Part shown: positions 37,752-45,901 of the stretch, in pieces
How positions within the stretch are numbered: position 1 is the stretch's first letter
Layout: the number at the start of each line of letters is the position of its first letter
From: an uncultured Ruegeria sp.
Lineage (GTDB): Bacteria > Pseudomonadota > Alphaproteobacteria > Rhodobacterales > Rhodobacteraceae
Reading direction: 5' to 3'
NCBI RefSeq assembly: GCF_947497005.1
Contig: NZ_CANMFF010000007.1
Span: forward strand, 210,659 to 274,658
DNA: 64,000 nt
Made by a program: the position numbers and the translations under genes
Notes under the pieces: model-generated
Told to the model about the DNA's origin: nothing
Seen by the model: only the letters and a program-made list of their open reading frames with translations
Databases searched by the model: none

Positions 37752-40204
37752 CACACAGTCTCCAGTATAGCGTCGGTTCGGGGCAACTGATTTTCGGGAT
37801 CGTAAGCGGGTTCGCCCAGAACGCGCGCGGCGCGGGGGTTGCCGTGGATTACGACCTCCAACCCGGTTCCGGGGGTCGCCGCATCGGGTTTGATATAGGC
37901 AAACGCGAGGATCTTGCCGACCGTGTGGCCATAGGCAACCGACGCGGTCGACCCAACGACGCATCCGTTCAGCATCACTGCTTCGCCGCCATGCCCATCA
38001 ATCTCTCCGTCCGGTTCGATTTCCAGATAGGCACAAATCCAGGGCAGATCAGTATTGAGCGTTTGGTCCTTGCCCAAATACTCCTTGTCGGTACGGGCAA
38101 AACGCAGCACGTCTGCCTCGACCAGAGTGACCTCATTGGTCAGCTCACCCGCGCCTTTGAACCCTTTCTCCATCCGCATCACGTTCATGGCAAAGCTGCC
38201 GTAGTCGGCGATGCCATGCGCCTCACCCGCAGTCCAAAGCGCGGTGTAAACGTCGAGGCAGGCGGCGTTGGGCATGTGCAACTCCCATCCCAACTCACCG
38301 GCATAGGACATCCGGAACGCCCAAACCTGATGGCCCGCAATGATGATTTCCTGCGCCGACAGCCAGCGGAATCCGGCATTGGTCAGATCGGCATCGGTGC
38401 AGCGCGCCAGCACGTCGCGCGAACGGGGGCCATTCAACGACAGGGCTGACCATTCGGCGGACAACGCAGTGATCTGTACATCCTCGCTCGTGCGTTGATG
38501 TGCCAGATGATCCAGCAGGCGTTGTTCGAAAAAGGCCGCGCAGACCAGATAGAAACGGTCCTCGGCCATACGGACAATCGTTGTTTCCAACTCAATCCGA
38601 CCACGTCGGTTCAGCATATGGGTCAGCGTGATCGAAGCGACCTTCTGCGGCATCCGGTTCGCGGTCAGCCGGTCCAGCAGGGCGTAGGCATCCGGGCCAG
38701 AAACCTCGACCTTGGTAAAGGCGGTCACATCCATGATGCCGACGCGTTCGCGCACCGCCTTGACCTCGGCCGCTATCATGTCATCGGCGGGGGTCCGGCG
38801 GAAGGAATAGTGATCGCGCTGTTCTACACCATCTCGCGCGAACCAGCGGGGTCGTTCAAAGCCATAGACTTCTTCATGAACCGCTCCCTTGGATTTCAGC
38901 AGCTCATACAGCGGCGAAGGCTTGATCGGGCGCCCTTCAAGACGGTTGAAATGCGGAAAAGGGATTTCGTGGCGCAGGCAATAGTCTTCCTCTGCCTTGA
39001 TCACCTGCCAGTCCTTGATGGCATAACTGCCGAACCTACGTGGATCGAACTCACGCATCGAGATATCGGCCGCGCCATGCACCATCCAGCGCGCCAATTC
39101 GCGGGTCAGACCCGGGCCCCAGCCGATCCCAATCTGCGTACCGCAGCAGCACCAGTAGTTCCGAACACCCGGCGCGGGCCCGATCAGAGGGTTGCCATCG
39201 GGGGGATGCGAGATCGCCCCATGGACATCGCGTTGAATGCCCAGTTCGGCAAAGATCGGCATGCGGTTCAGGCTTTCCTCAAGCCACGGCATCACCCGGC
39301 CGTAATCCGCGTCGAACAGCCAGTTTTCGTATTCCCACGGGCAATGATCATGCCAGACCGAGTTCGGGTTCTCTTTCTCATAAATCCCGATCAGCCCGCG
39401 CTGCTGCTCCATCCGGATATAGCCCGAGACTTTGCAGTCATCGCGGATCACCGGCAGTTCCTTGTCCAGATTCTGGAACTCGGGCACCGGTTCGGTCACG
39501 AAATAATGGTGCGTCATCGAGGTCATCGGCAGTTGCAGCCCCGACCATTCCCCCATCTGCCGGGCATAGGTGCCGCCCGCATTCACTACATGCTCGCAGG
39601 TGATGGTGCCCATCTCTGTCTCGACCACCCATTCACCGTTGTCGGCTTGTGTGATGTTGGTGGCGCGGCAATTGCGGAAGATACGAACGCCCTTCTGGCG
39701 CGCGCCCGCCGCCATCGCCATCGTCACATTCGTCGGGTCCACGTGACCGTCATCTGGCGTATGCAGCGCGCCCAATACCCCTTCAAGATTGTAGAACGGG
39801 TGCAACTCAGCGACCCTCTCAGGCCCGACCAATTCGATATTGAAACCCAGCGAGCGGCCCACCGACAGGGTATGCCGCAGCCAGTCCATCTCATCCTTGG
39901 TATAGGCCAGGCGGAACGAGCCGCAGCCGTGCCATGTCACCGGCTGGCCGGTTTCGGCCTCCAAAGCCCCGGAATACAATCCGATGTTGTAGTCCACGCA
40001 TTTGCCCAACCCAAAGCTCGAGGTCGAATGCGTGATCTGCCCTGCCGCGTGCCAGGTGCTGCCGCTGGTCAGCTCAGCCTTTTCCAGCAGGACGGTATCC
40101 GCGCCCCAGCCTTCATGTGCCAGATGATAGGCCAGACCGACCCCCATGACGCCGCCGCCGACGATGACCACACGGGCTGCGGTCGGCAATTTCTTCTCGG
40201 ACAT
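37751..40204 (-). CDS. FAD-dependent demethylating oxidoreductase, dimethylglycine/sarcosine dehydrogenase-like with GcvT domain
   Basis: An 817-residue two-part enzyme. The N-terminal DAO-type FAD domain starts ARVVIVGGGVMGVGLAYHLAHEGWG and includes SGSTWHAAGQITHS, whose His is the covalent-flavin position in dimethylglycine dehydrogenases. An FAO_M-type linker precedes the C-terminal GcvT-like tetrahydrofolate domain (about 430-817, MDVTAFTKVEVSGPDAYALLDRL to MRMEKGFKGAGELTNEVT). Such enzymes oxidatively demethylate N-methyl amino acids and pass the one-carbon unit to THF. It is the first gene of the leftward operon, divergent from the RpiR regulator. Confidence 0.92.
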   Translation of the reverse strand: MSEKKLPTAARVVIVGGGVMGVGLAYHLAHEGWGADTVLLEKAELTSGSTWHAAGQITHSTSSFGLGKCVDYNIGLYSGALEAETGQPVTWHGCGSFRLAYTKDEMDWLRHTLSVGRSLGFNIELVGPERVAELHPFYNLEGVLGALHTPDDGHVDPTNVTMAMAAGARQKGVRIFRNCRATNITQADNGEWVVETEMGTITCEHVVNAGGTYARQMGEWSGLQLPMTSMTHHYFVTEPVPEFQNLDKELPVIRDDCKVSGYIRMEQQRGLIGIYEKENPNSVWHDHCPWEYENWLFDADYGRVMPWLEESLNRMPIFAELGIQRDVHGAISHPPDGNPLIGPAPGVRNYWCCCGTQIGIGWGPGLTRELARWMVHGAADISMREFDPRRFGSYAIKDWQVIKAEEDYCLRHEIPFPHFNRLEGRPIKPSPLYELLKSKGAVHEEVYGFERPRWFARDGVEQRDHYSFRRTPADDMIAAEVKAVRERVGIMDVTAFTKVEVSGPDAYALLDRLTANRMPQKVASITLTHMLNRRGRIELETTIVRMAEDRFYLVCAAFFEQRLLDHLAHQRTSEDVQITALSAEWSALSLNGPRSRDVLARCTDADLTNAGFRWLSAQEIIIAGHQVWAFRMSYAGELGWELHMPNAACLDVYTALWTAGEAHGIADYGSFAMNVMRMEKGFKGAGELTNEVTLVEADVLRFARTDKEYLGKDQTLNTDLPWICAYLEIEPDGEIDGHGGEAVMLNGCVVGSTASVAYGHTVGKILAFAYIKPDAATPGTGLEVVIHGNPRAARVLGEPAYDPENQLPRTDAILETV

Positions 40205-40298
40205 GACATTTCCTCTTCCCGAGTCGCTTTTCTGCTCGACAGGCTAATTCCACGTTTGTACCATCGTCAATCATGAATGACACAAATGTATCATCAAC
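40205..40298. promoter_or_regulatory. Divergent promoter region with two 12-bp direct repeats 30 bp apart
   Basis: Between the DMGDH-like gene and the RpiR regulator are TGTACCATCGTC (40257-40268) and TGTATCATCAAC (40287-40298). They match at 9 of 12 positions and are spaced exactly 30 bases, about three helical turns. The second lies in the first codons of the regulator. They are plausible operators for the RpiR protein controlling both arms. Confidence 0.4.
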
Positions 40299-41160
40299 CG
40301 TTCTCGACCGCCTGAGCGCTGAGTGGGACGCCTTGACCCCCGAGGCGCAGAAAGCCGCGCGCTACGTACTGGAAAACCCAACGGATGTTGGCGTTTCAAC
40401 CGTGCGTGAAATCGCAGAAGCCGCCAAGGTCAAACCCAATACATTCGTGCGCATGGCGCAGCAGGTGGGTTTTGACGGGTACGAAGATTTCCGCGAACCG
40501 TTTCGCGAAGCAATCCGCAATGGGCAGGTGTCGTTTCCAGATCGTGCCCGGTGGCTACAGAATATCGGCAAGTCAGGTGAATTGGGTGGGCTCTATGCCG
40601 ATATGATCGGCGCCGCGATCCAGAATATCGAAGAAACTTTCGCAGGGATCGATGCTAAGCGCCTGAAGGCTGCTGCTGAAGATATCTGGAGTTGCCGCCA
40701 GATTTTCACTCTGGGCGTCGGCGTCAACAACTCGAACGCGCGCAATTTCACTTATCTTGCCTCGACAGGGATGAAACAATTCCACGCCATCCCCCGCCCC
40801 GGCTCGACCCCGGTGGACGATTTGGCCTGGGCCGATGAGCAGGACGTGCTGATCGCAATTACCTGCCGCCCGTACCGCACCGAAGTGATCGAGGCGATCA
40901 AGCTGGCTCGACAACAGGGGCTGACCGTCGTAGGCATCTCGGACAGCCCCGCCAGCCCGGTCATTCTAAACGCCCAACACGGCTTTGTTGTCGCTGCCGA
41001 TACGCCGCAATTCTTCCCCTCATCGGTCTCGACTATTGCTTTGCTGGAAACGTTGCTGTCCTTCGTGATCGCCGTTTCCAGCGATGAGATCGTCGAGCGG
41101 GTGGAGCGGTTTCATCAACGCCGCCACCAACTTGGCCTCTACGCGGTGGAGCCCGAATGA
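40273..41160 (+). CDS. RpiR-family transcriptional regulator (HTH plus SIS domain)
   Basis: A 295-residue regulator. The N-terminal HTH_6 domain (about 1-80) has AQKAARYVLENPTDVGVSTVREIAEAAKVKPNTFVRMAQQVGFDGYEDFRE. The C-terminal SIS sugar/phosphate-binding-fold domain contains DVLIAITCRPYRTEVIEAIKLARQQGLTVVGISDSPASP. Located between the two arms of the catabolic locus and overlapping the Rieske gene by four bases, it is the obvious local regulator. RpiR members also control hydroxyproline-betaine genes in related bacteria. The inducer is unknown. Confidence 0.9.
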   Translation: MNDTNVSSTVLDRLSAEWDALTPEAQKAARYVLENPTDVGVSTVREIAEAAKVKPNTFVRMAQQVGFDGYEDFREPFREAIRNGQVSFPDRARWLQNIGKSGELGGLYADMIGAAIQNIEETFAGIDAKRLKAAAEDIWSCRQIFTLGVGVNNSNARNFTYLASTGMKQFHAIPRPGSTPVDDLAWADEQDVLIAITCRPYRTEVIEAIKLARQQGLTVVGISDSPASPVILNAQHGFVVAADTPQFFPSSVSTIALLETLLSFVIAVSSDEIVERVERFHQRRHQLGLYAVEPE

Positions 41161-42245
41161 ACGCACCCCTGACGCACTCATTGGACGCGCGATACTATAC
41201 CGACCCTGCGATATTCGCACAGGAGATGCAGGGCCTTCTGGTGCGTACATGGCAATTCGCGGGCCATGTGGCGCAAGTTCGGGAAACAGGGGATTACTTT
41301 GCTTTTGAAATCGCCGGGCAGAACCTGTTCTGCATCCGGGGTCGCGATGGCGAAATCCGCACCTTCTACAATGTCTGTCAGCACCGCGCGCATGAGATGG
41401 TCACAGGTGCGGGCAACACCCGCGTCGTCGTCTGCCCCTATCACGCCTGGACCTATGAGCTGTCGGGCCAGCTGCGTGCCGGGCCGAACATAAAATCCGT
41501 CCCCGGCTTTGACCGCAGCGCGATCTGCCTGACCTCTGTCCGCACTGAGGTGTTCAACGGGTTCATCTTCGTCAATCTCGACGATGACGCCGCCCCGATG
41601 GATGAATGGTACCCCGGCGTGCGCGAGGAACTCCGCTCTTTTGTCCCGCAAATCGACGATCTGGAACCGCTCGAATGGGTCGAAATCCCCGAAAACTGCA
41701 ACTGGAAGGTCAGCATCGAGAACTATTCCGAATGCTATCACTGCCCGACCAACCACCCCACCTTCGCCGAGGGCGTGGTCAAGCCCGAGACCTATGACAT
41801 CCAGCCCGATGCAGGCGGCGGCTATGTGCTGCGTCACACGACCGAATGCCAAAGCCTCGACAAGATGACATATCCAATCGACCTGTCGGTACCGCACGCA
41901 GGCGACTATCAGTCGTGGTTCCTGTGGCCGATGTTCTCGTTCCAGTGTTACCCGGGCAACGTGCTGAACACTTATCACTGGCGCGCTGTTGATGCCGATC
42001 ACTGCACCGTCTGGCGCGGCTGGTACACCGAAGGTGGTTCGGAAAGCGCGGTTATCCGGCAGTTGGCTGTTCAGGACCGCGAAACAACGGTCGAGGAAGA
42101 CATCCGCCTTGTGGAATCCGTCCATCGCGGGCTCAAGTCGCGCGGGTATCGCCCTGGCCCGCTGGTGCTGGATCCGGGGTGCGGGGTGATGTCGGAACAT
42201 TCGATCGCGCGGCTTCAGCAATGGATGCGCGAGGCTGTGGATTGA
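41157..42245 (+). CDS. Rieske non-heme iron oxygenase, alpha subunit (betaine-demethylase-like)
   Basis: A 362-residue oxygenase. The Rieske [2Fe-2S] site is CQHRAHE (Cys-x-His) and CPYHAW (Cys-x2-His), at about residues 78 and 99. The mononuclear iron site is in VSIENYSECYHCPTNHPTF with two His and a following acidic ligand. Overall similarity is to GbcA/stachydrine-type N-demethylases, which oxidise an N-methyl group of a quaternary amine to formaldehyde. No reductase gene is adjacent, so electrons must come from a partner encoded elsewhere. It overlaps the regulator gene (ATGA). Confidence 0.9.
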   Translation: MNAPLTHSLDARYYTDPAIFAQEMQGLLVRTWQFAGHVAQVRETGDYFAFEIAGQNLFCIRGRDGEIRTFYNVCQHRAHEMVTGAGNTRVVVCPYHAWTYELSGQLRAGPNIKSVPGFDRSAICLTSVRTEVFNGFIFVNLDDDAAPMDEWYPGVREELRSFVPQIDDLEPLEWVEIPENCNWKVSIENYSECYHCPTNHPTFAEGVVKPETYDIQPDAGGGYVLRHTTECQSLDKMTYPIDLSVPHAGDYQSWFLWPMFSFQCYPGNVLNTYHWRAVDADHCTVWRGWYTEGGSESAVIRQLAVQDRETTVEEDIRLVESVHRGLKSRGYRPGPLVLDPGCGVMSEHSIARLQQWMREAVD

Positions 42246-42264
42246 TGACCGAGGTGACCCCCCA

Positions 42265-43083
42265 ATGCTGATGCCCAAAGACTGGCGCCCAGAACACAAA
42301 CTGTTTCCCCATCAGGTCGGCTTTACTTCGCCGCCGTTCGACTTCGACGCTGCCCCATCAGATTTCTTGCGCATATGCCCCAAAACCGTCGGCGTTCATG
42401 GTTGGATGCTGCACGTGCCGGACTACGTGCACGATCTGGACCAGCGCAAAAAGAACTTTGGTATGCTGGATGATTTCGTTCACTGCATGTCGCGCAACGG
42501 CGTGGATGTTTGTGGTCAGGTCGGTTCGAACTGGGTTCATGCTTGCGGGCTGGGCGTGGAAGGTGTCCGGCAACATTGCGAAGACCTGTCAGACAAATAC
42601 GGTACCCGCTTTCACATGGCAGGGTATGCCATGGTCGAGGCACTGCATGACATGAACGTCGAGAAGGTTGCCCTGAACGCCGCCTATCACTGGCCGGAAT
42701 GGTGGCAGGGCACGGTCGGCTTCCTGAAAGAAGCCGGGTTTGATGTCGTCTGGGCCGGAAATTTTCACGACCAAGGCTGGTTCGACAGTCAGGAAGAGGT
42801 CAATTCCTATCGCTGGGTCTTTGACGGAGATCTGGCATTGAAGAGCTTTGAATACGTCGCCAACAAGGCTCCTCAGGCCGATGCGATCCTGATCAACGGC
42901 ATGTGCAACTTCCGCACCGGACCTGATGGCCTGCCACAGCGTCCGCTGCATCTGGCCAATACGCTTGAGGCCGCCCTGGGCAAGCCGGTGATCGGCCACG
43001 ATATCGCGCTTTACTGGCGCATTTTCAAATCCCTCGGTATCGCGCCCGACACACCGCGCGGACAATTGCTGAAACGTCTGTGA
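42265..43083 (+). CDS. Asp/Glu racemase-superfamily enzyme (arylmalonate decarboxylase/maleate isomerase-like)
   Basis: A 272-residue protein with the two-lobed Asp/Glu racemase fold: RICPKTVGVHGWMLHVPDY, VDVCGQVGSNWVHACG, KVALNAAYHWPEWWQ, and APQADAILINGMCNFRTGPD. The second catalytic Cys (GMCNFRTG, near residue 215) is present. At the expected first position there is Gly-Ser (QVGSNW) instead of Cys. A single-Cys active site is the pattern of arylmalonate decarboxylase rather than of maleate isomerase or racemases. The true substrate is unknown; a pathway diacid is likely (inference). The downstream gene can start by GTGA overlap. Confidence 0.75.
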   Translation: MLMPKDWRPEHKLFPHQVGFTSPPFDFDAAPSDFLRICPKTVGVHGWMLHVPDYVHDLDQRKKNFGMLDDFVHCMSRNGVDVCGQVGSNWVHACGLGVEGVRQHCEDLSDKYGTRFHMAGYAMVEALHDMNVEKVALNAAYHWPEWWQGTVGFLKEAGFDVVWAGNFHDQGWFDSQEEVNSYRWVFDGDLALKSFEYVANKAPQADAILINGMCNFRTGPDGLPQRPLHLANTLEAALGKPVIGHDIALYWRIFKSLGIAPDTPRGQLLKRL

Positions 43084-43103
43084 CTGCACGAAAGGCCATG
43101 ACT

Positions 43104-43844
43104 ATGCACAAGATCCTCGCGCTATGGGCTGTGCCCCGATCCACCTCGACCGCGTTTGAGTGGATGATGCGGCAACGTGGAGATCTGGATTGTCTGCACG
43201 AACCCTTTGGCGAGGCGTGGTATCAGGGCGAAGACCCCTTGTGGCACCGGTTTCAGCCAGAGGACGTTACGACGCCGGGCCTGACGCTGGACAGTGTCTG
43301 GCAGGATGTTCAGGCACGAGCAGAAAAAGGCCCGGTCTTTCTCAAGGATTTCCCGCATTACATCAACCACATGTGGGATGCTGAGTTCCTGTCGCATTTC
43401 ACCCATGCCTTTCTGATCCGGGATCCGGCCAAGACCATCACGTCGATGTACAAGCAATGGCCCGACTTTGCCGAAGGCGAGGTTGGCTTTCCCGAACAGC
43501 GTGCCCTGTTCGATCTGTTGACGGCGCTGCACGGAACGCCGCCGCCGGTGATCGACAGCGATGACCTGTTGGAAGACCCTCACGGCATGACCCAGGCCTT
43601 TTGCGAGGCGGTGGGTATCCGCTTCCTCGAAGACGCGTTGACCTGGGCGCCCGGCGGAGACCCATCGGCCCACAGTTGGTGGGACGGAGGATCGTTCCAC
43701 GGCAACCTTGCGAAATCAACCGGACTTGCCCCGCAGCCGCGCAAGCATATCGACATCACGGACGCGTCAGATCGGGTGAAACAGGTGCACCGCCGGATGA
43801 AACCGCATTACGACCACCTTTACAAACACCGCCTGGCACGCTGA
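43104..43844 (+). CDS. Sulfotransferase-family-like protein
   Basis: A 246-residue P-loop protein. The N-terminus KILALWAVPRSTSTAFEWMMRQRG is the 5'-phosphosulfate-binding loop seen in sulfotransferases and related proteins. The second binding motif is HAFLIRDPAKTITSMYKQWP (Arg-Asp-Pro). The ATG at 43104 has AAAGG eight bases upstream; a GTG at 43080 overlapping the previous stop is an alternative. Its place in a betaine-type catabolic operon is odd. It could sulfate a substrate, or act as a P-loop enzyme of other function. Confidence 0.75.
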   Translation: MHKILALWAVPRSTSTAFEWMMRQRGDLDCLHEPFGEAWYQGEDPLWHRFQPEDVTTPGLTLDSVWQDVQARAEKGPVFLKDFPHYINHMWDAEFLSHFTHAFLIRDPAKTITSMYKQWPDFAEGEVGFPEQRALFDLLTALHGTPPPVIDSDDLLEDPHGMTQAFCEAVGIRFLEDALTWAPGGDPSAHSWWDGGSFHGNLAKSTGLAPQPRKHIDITDASDRVKQVHRRMKPHYDHLYKHRLAR

Positions 43845-43861
43845 CACACCGGAGACTCGCA

Positions 43862-44245
43862 ATGGCCGACATTTTCGACGAAGACCTGTTCCTGAAAGGG
43901 TTAGAGCAAAGGAAGAACACGCTGGGCGCAGAGTATGTGGAAAAGAACCTTGCCGCTGCCGATGACTTTACCCGCCCGTTTCAGGAGGCCATGACGGCCT
44001 GGTGCTGGGGTTTCGGTTGGGGCGATGACGTGATTGATGCGAAAACGCGGTCAATGATGAACCTGTCGATGATCGGCGCTCTGGGCAAGATGCACGAATG
44101 GGAAATCCATTGCCGCGGCGCGATCAACAATGGCGTCAGCAAAGAGGAAATCCGCGCCATCATTCATGTCATCGGTATCTATTGCGGTGTGCCGCAGGCG
44201 CTGGAGTGCTTCCGGGTCGCGCGCAAGGTTTTGGAAGAAGGCTGA
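43862..44245 (+). CDS. Carboxymuconolactone decarboxylase (CMD/AhpD-like) family protein
   Basis: A 127-residue small helical protein. The family pattern is RSMMNLSMIGALGKMHEWEIHCRGAINNGVSKEEIRAIIHVIGIYCGVPQALE, with the conserved Glu, His and Gly-x-Pro. A CxxC pair of the AhpD peroxidase type is absent, so a decarboxylase- or isomerase-like role in the neighbouring pathway is more likely than peroxidase. Last gene of the rightward operon. It is convergent with the regulator at 44250 with four bases between. Confidence 0.85.
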   Translation: MADIFDEDLFLKGLEQRKNTLGAEYVEKNLAAADDFTRPFQEAMTAWCWGFGWGDDVIDAKTRSMMNLSMIGALGKMHEWEIHCRGAINNGVSKEEIRAIIHVIGIYCGVPQALECFRVARKVLEEG

Positions 44246-44249
44246 CCGC

Positions 44250-45869
44250 CTAAAGCCCGGCCTCGGACAGCAGTTTCACCACGTCTGAATAGTGGCTTTG
44301 TTTCCTGAAACAGGCGGGCCAGGCCCAGCGCTCGGCGGTGAAACCCGGTTGCAATTCAAGAATGCGCCGGGCGTGCCGCTGAGCCAGTGACCGGTTTCCG
44401 GCCGCTGCCGAAAGCATACACAGCACAATGCGCGCGCGCACGCTGCCCGGGTCCACGCGCAGCACATTATGTGCGTGCTGCCATGCGGTCTTGTCAGCGT
44501 TCAGCGCAAGGGCCATGGCCAGATTGGCCTCGATCCAGATCGGTGGATGCGGTGTCAACGTAAGGGCCTGACAGTAAACGGCAATTTCGGAATCCAGCCG
44601 GTCATCATACCCAAGCAGACCGGCGTAGTATCCCAGCATTTCGGGGCTGCTGTGAAATCGCTCGACCACCTTGCGCATCAGGTCGCAGGCTTCGTCCGTC
44701 TTACCGGCCACGTTTTTGGTGAACGCCTCAAGCGCCGCGCAATATGGGTCGGTGGGGTGCTTTTTTCGCAGCTCCAGACATTTCGCATCGACCTGCGCCA
44801 AGGTCTGTCCGGGCGCATCGTCCATGCCCAACCGGATCAGATCCAGCTGACAGAAACCGATTGCGATCCGGGCGGGCAGATAGTCCGGATCGCGGCTGAG
44901 GCAGATTTCGTACTGCCGGATGGCGCGGAACAGACCGTCCTCGGTCGTGTGGCTTTCCTGAATTCGGCCGTTCTGAAAGGCAGTCCAGATCTCGGTCGAC
45001 GTGGCGCGGGCCGCCCAGATTTCCGACCAGTGGCCGTCGCGGAGCCGCAATTGCAGCGCCTCGACCACCTTCATGGCAATCTCTTCCACCGCGTCGAACG
45101 TATCCTGTTTGCGAAACCGGAACCGCTCGGTCCAGAGGCAGATCTGATTGTCGGTCGAGGTCAGCTGTGCCGCCACCCTCAACCCTTCCGCGCCAACAAC
45201 ACTGCCACTGAGAACATAACCCTGAACCGGCCCTTCCTGCCTGCGCGCATCGCGCAGTTCGATGACATCGGACAAGGTGCCCAGCAGAAAAAGCAACTCA
45301 TCGCGGATCGATGTCGCGGCCACGGATACATCCGGCGAATCCCCGACCACCTCCATCGGCTCTACCACGATGGCAGGGCGCTGCCGCCCCCAATGGGCCG
45401 GAACACGCGTGCTCAGCGGGGCTGGCCCGTCTTCTCCTGTATCGATATCCCAATAGGCCTGACGTTCGATCGCCAGCCAATCCTCGAACTCGGGATCGGC
45501 CACATCCAGACCTTCCAGTAGTTCGGCGCGATCTGGCTGCAACTGTTCGTCGAACAGGTCCACTTCGACTGACTTCAGGTCGATGGACACATTTTCGCGG
45601 CCAATTTCAAGAAAGGTCAGGTCGTACTGCCCGAAATGTTTGGTCAGTACGCTCAGTTCCTTGCGCAGCGATGCCGCGCCCTGCGACGGGGAACTGCCAC
45701 TCCAGAGTTTATCCTGCAGCCAGGCCCGGCTGCGGACAGCATTTTTCGACAACAACACCAGGGCGACAAGCGCTTTCGCCTTGGTGCCGCGTGGTGTCGC
45801 GTCCCGGCCGTCGTCGCAAATGACCTGAAACGGGCCAGTCATGAATATCTTGGTTCGTGCTTTCGTCAC
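44250..45869 (-). CDS. SARP-like winged-helix regulator with TolB_N-like and TPR regions
   Basis: A 539-residue regulator. The N-terminal OmpR/SARP-type winged helix (about 1-100) contains TKAKALVALVLLSKNAVRSRAWLQDKLWSGSSPSQGAASLRKELSVL. A central domain (about 180-290) has YVLSGSVVGAEGLRVAAQLTSTDNQICLWTERF, the TolB-N-terminal-like fold. The C-terminal half holds TPR-like repeats (AIRQYEICLSRDPDYLPARIAIG). The GTG at 45869 has GAGGG six bases upstream. It lies 32 bases downstream of the peptide gene on the same strand, so it is probably co-transcribed with and controls the RiPP-like locus (inference). The cyclase protein at 59.9 kb shares the TolB_N-TPR part. Confidence 0.8.
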   Translation of the reverse strand: MTKARTKIFMTGPFQVICDDGRDATPRGTKAKALVALVLLSKNAVRSRAWLQDKLWSGSSPSQGAASLRKELSVLTKHFGQYDLTFLEIGRENVSIDLKSVEVDLFDEQLQPDRAELLEGLDVADPEFEDWLAIERQAYWDIDTGEDGPAPLSTRVPAHWGRQRPAIVVEPMEVVGDSPDVSVAATSIRDELLFLLGTLSDVIELRDARRQEGPVQGYVLSGSVVGAEGLRVAAQLTSTDNQICLWTERFRFRKQDTFDAVEEIAMKVVEALQLRLRDGHWSEIWAARATSTEIWTAFQNGRIQESHTTEDGLFRAIRQYEICLSRDPDYLPARIAIGFCQLDLIRLGMDDAPGQTLAQVDAKCLELRKKHPTDPYCAALEAFTKNVAGKTDEACDLMRKVVERFHSSPEMLGYYAGLLGYDDRLDSEIAVYCQALTLTPHPPIWIEANLAMALALNADKTAWQHAHNVLRVDPGSVRARIVLCMLSAAAGNRSLAQRHARRILELQPGFTAERWAWPACFRKQSHYSDVVKLLSEAGL

Positions 45870-45901
45870 GAATGACCCTCAGACGAGGTGGGACACCCTC
45901 T

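Noticed and set aside
38495..40276. 593-residue open frame on the + strand
   Set aside because: It lies wholly antisense to the DMGDH-like gene, whose motifs are unmistakable. It is His/Arg/Pro-rich shadow coding caused by high GC.
41178..42299. 373-residue - strand open frame
   Set aside because: Antisense to the Rieske oxygenase gene, which has intact cluster motifs.
44469..45521. 350-residue + strand open frame
   Set aside because: Antisense to the SARP-like regulator; composition is typical of a shadow frame.
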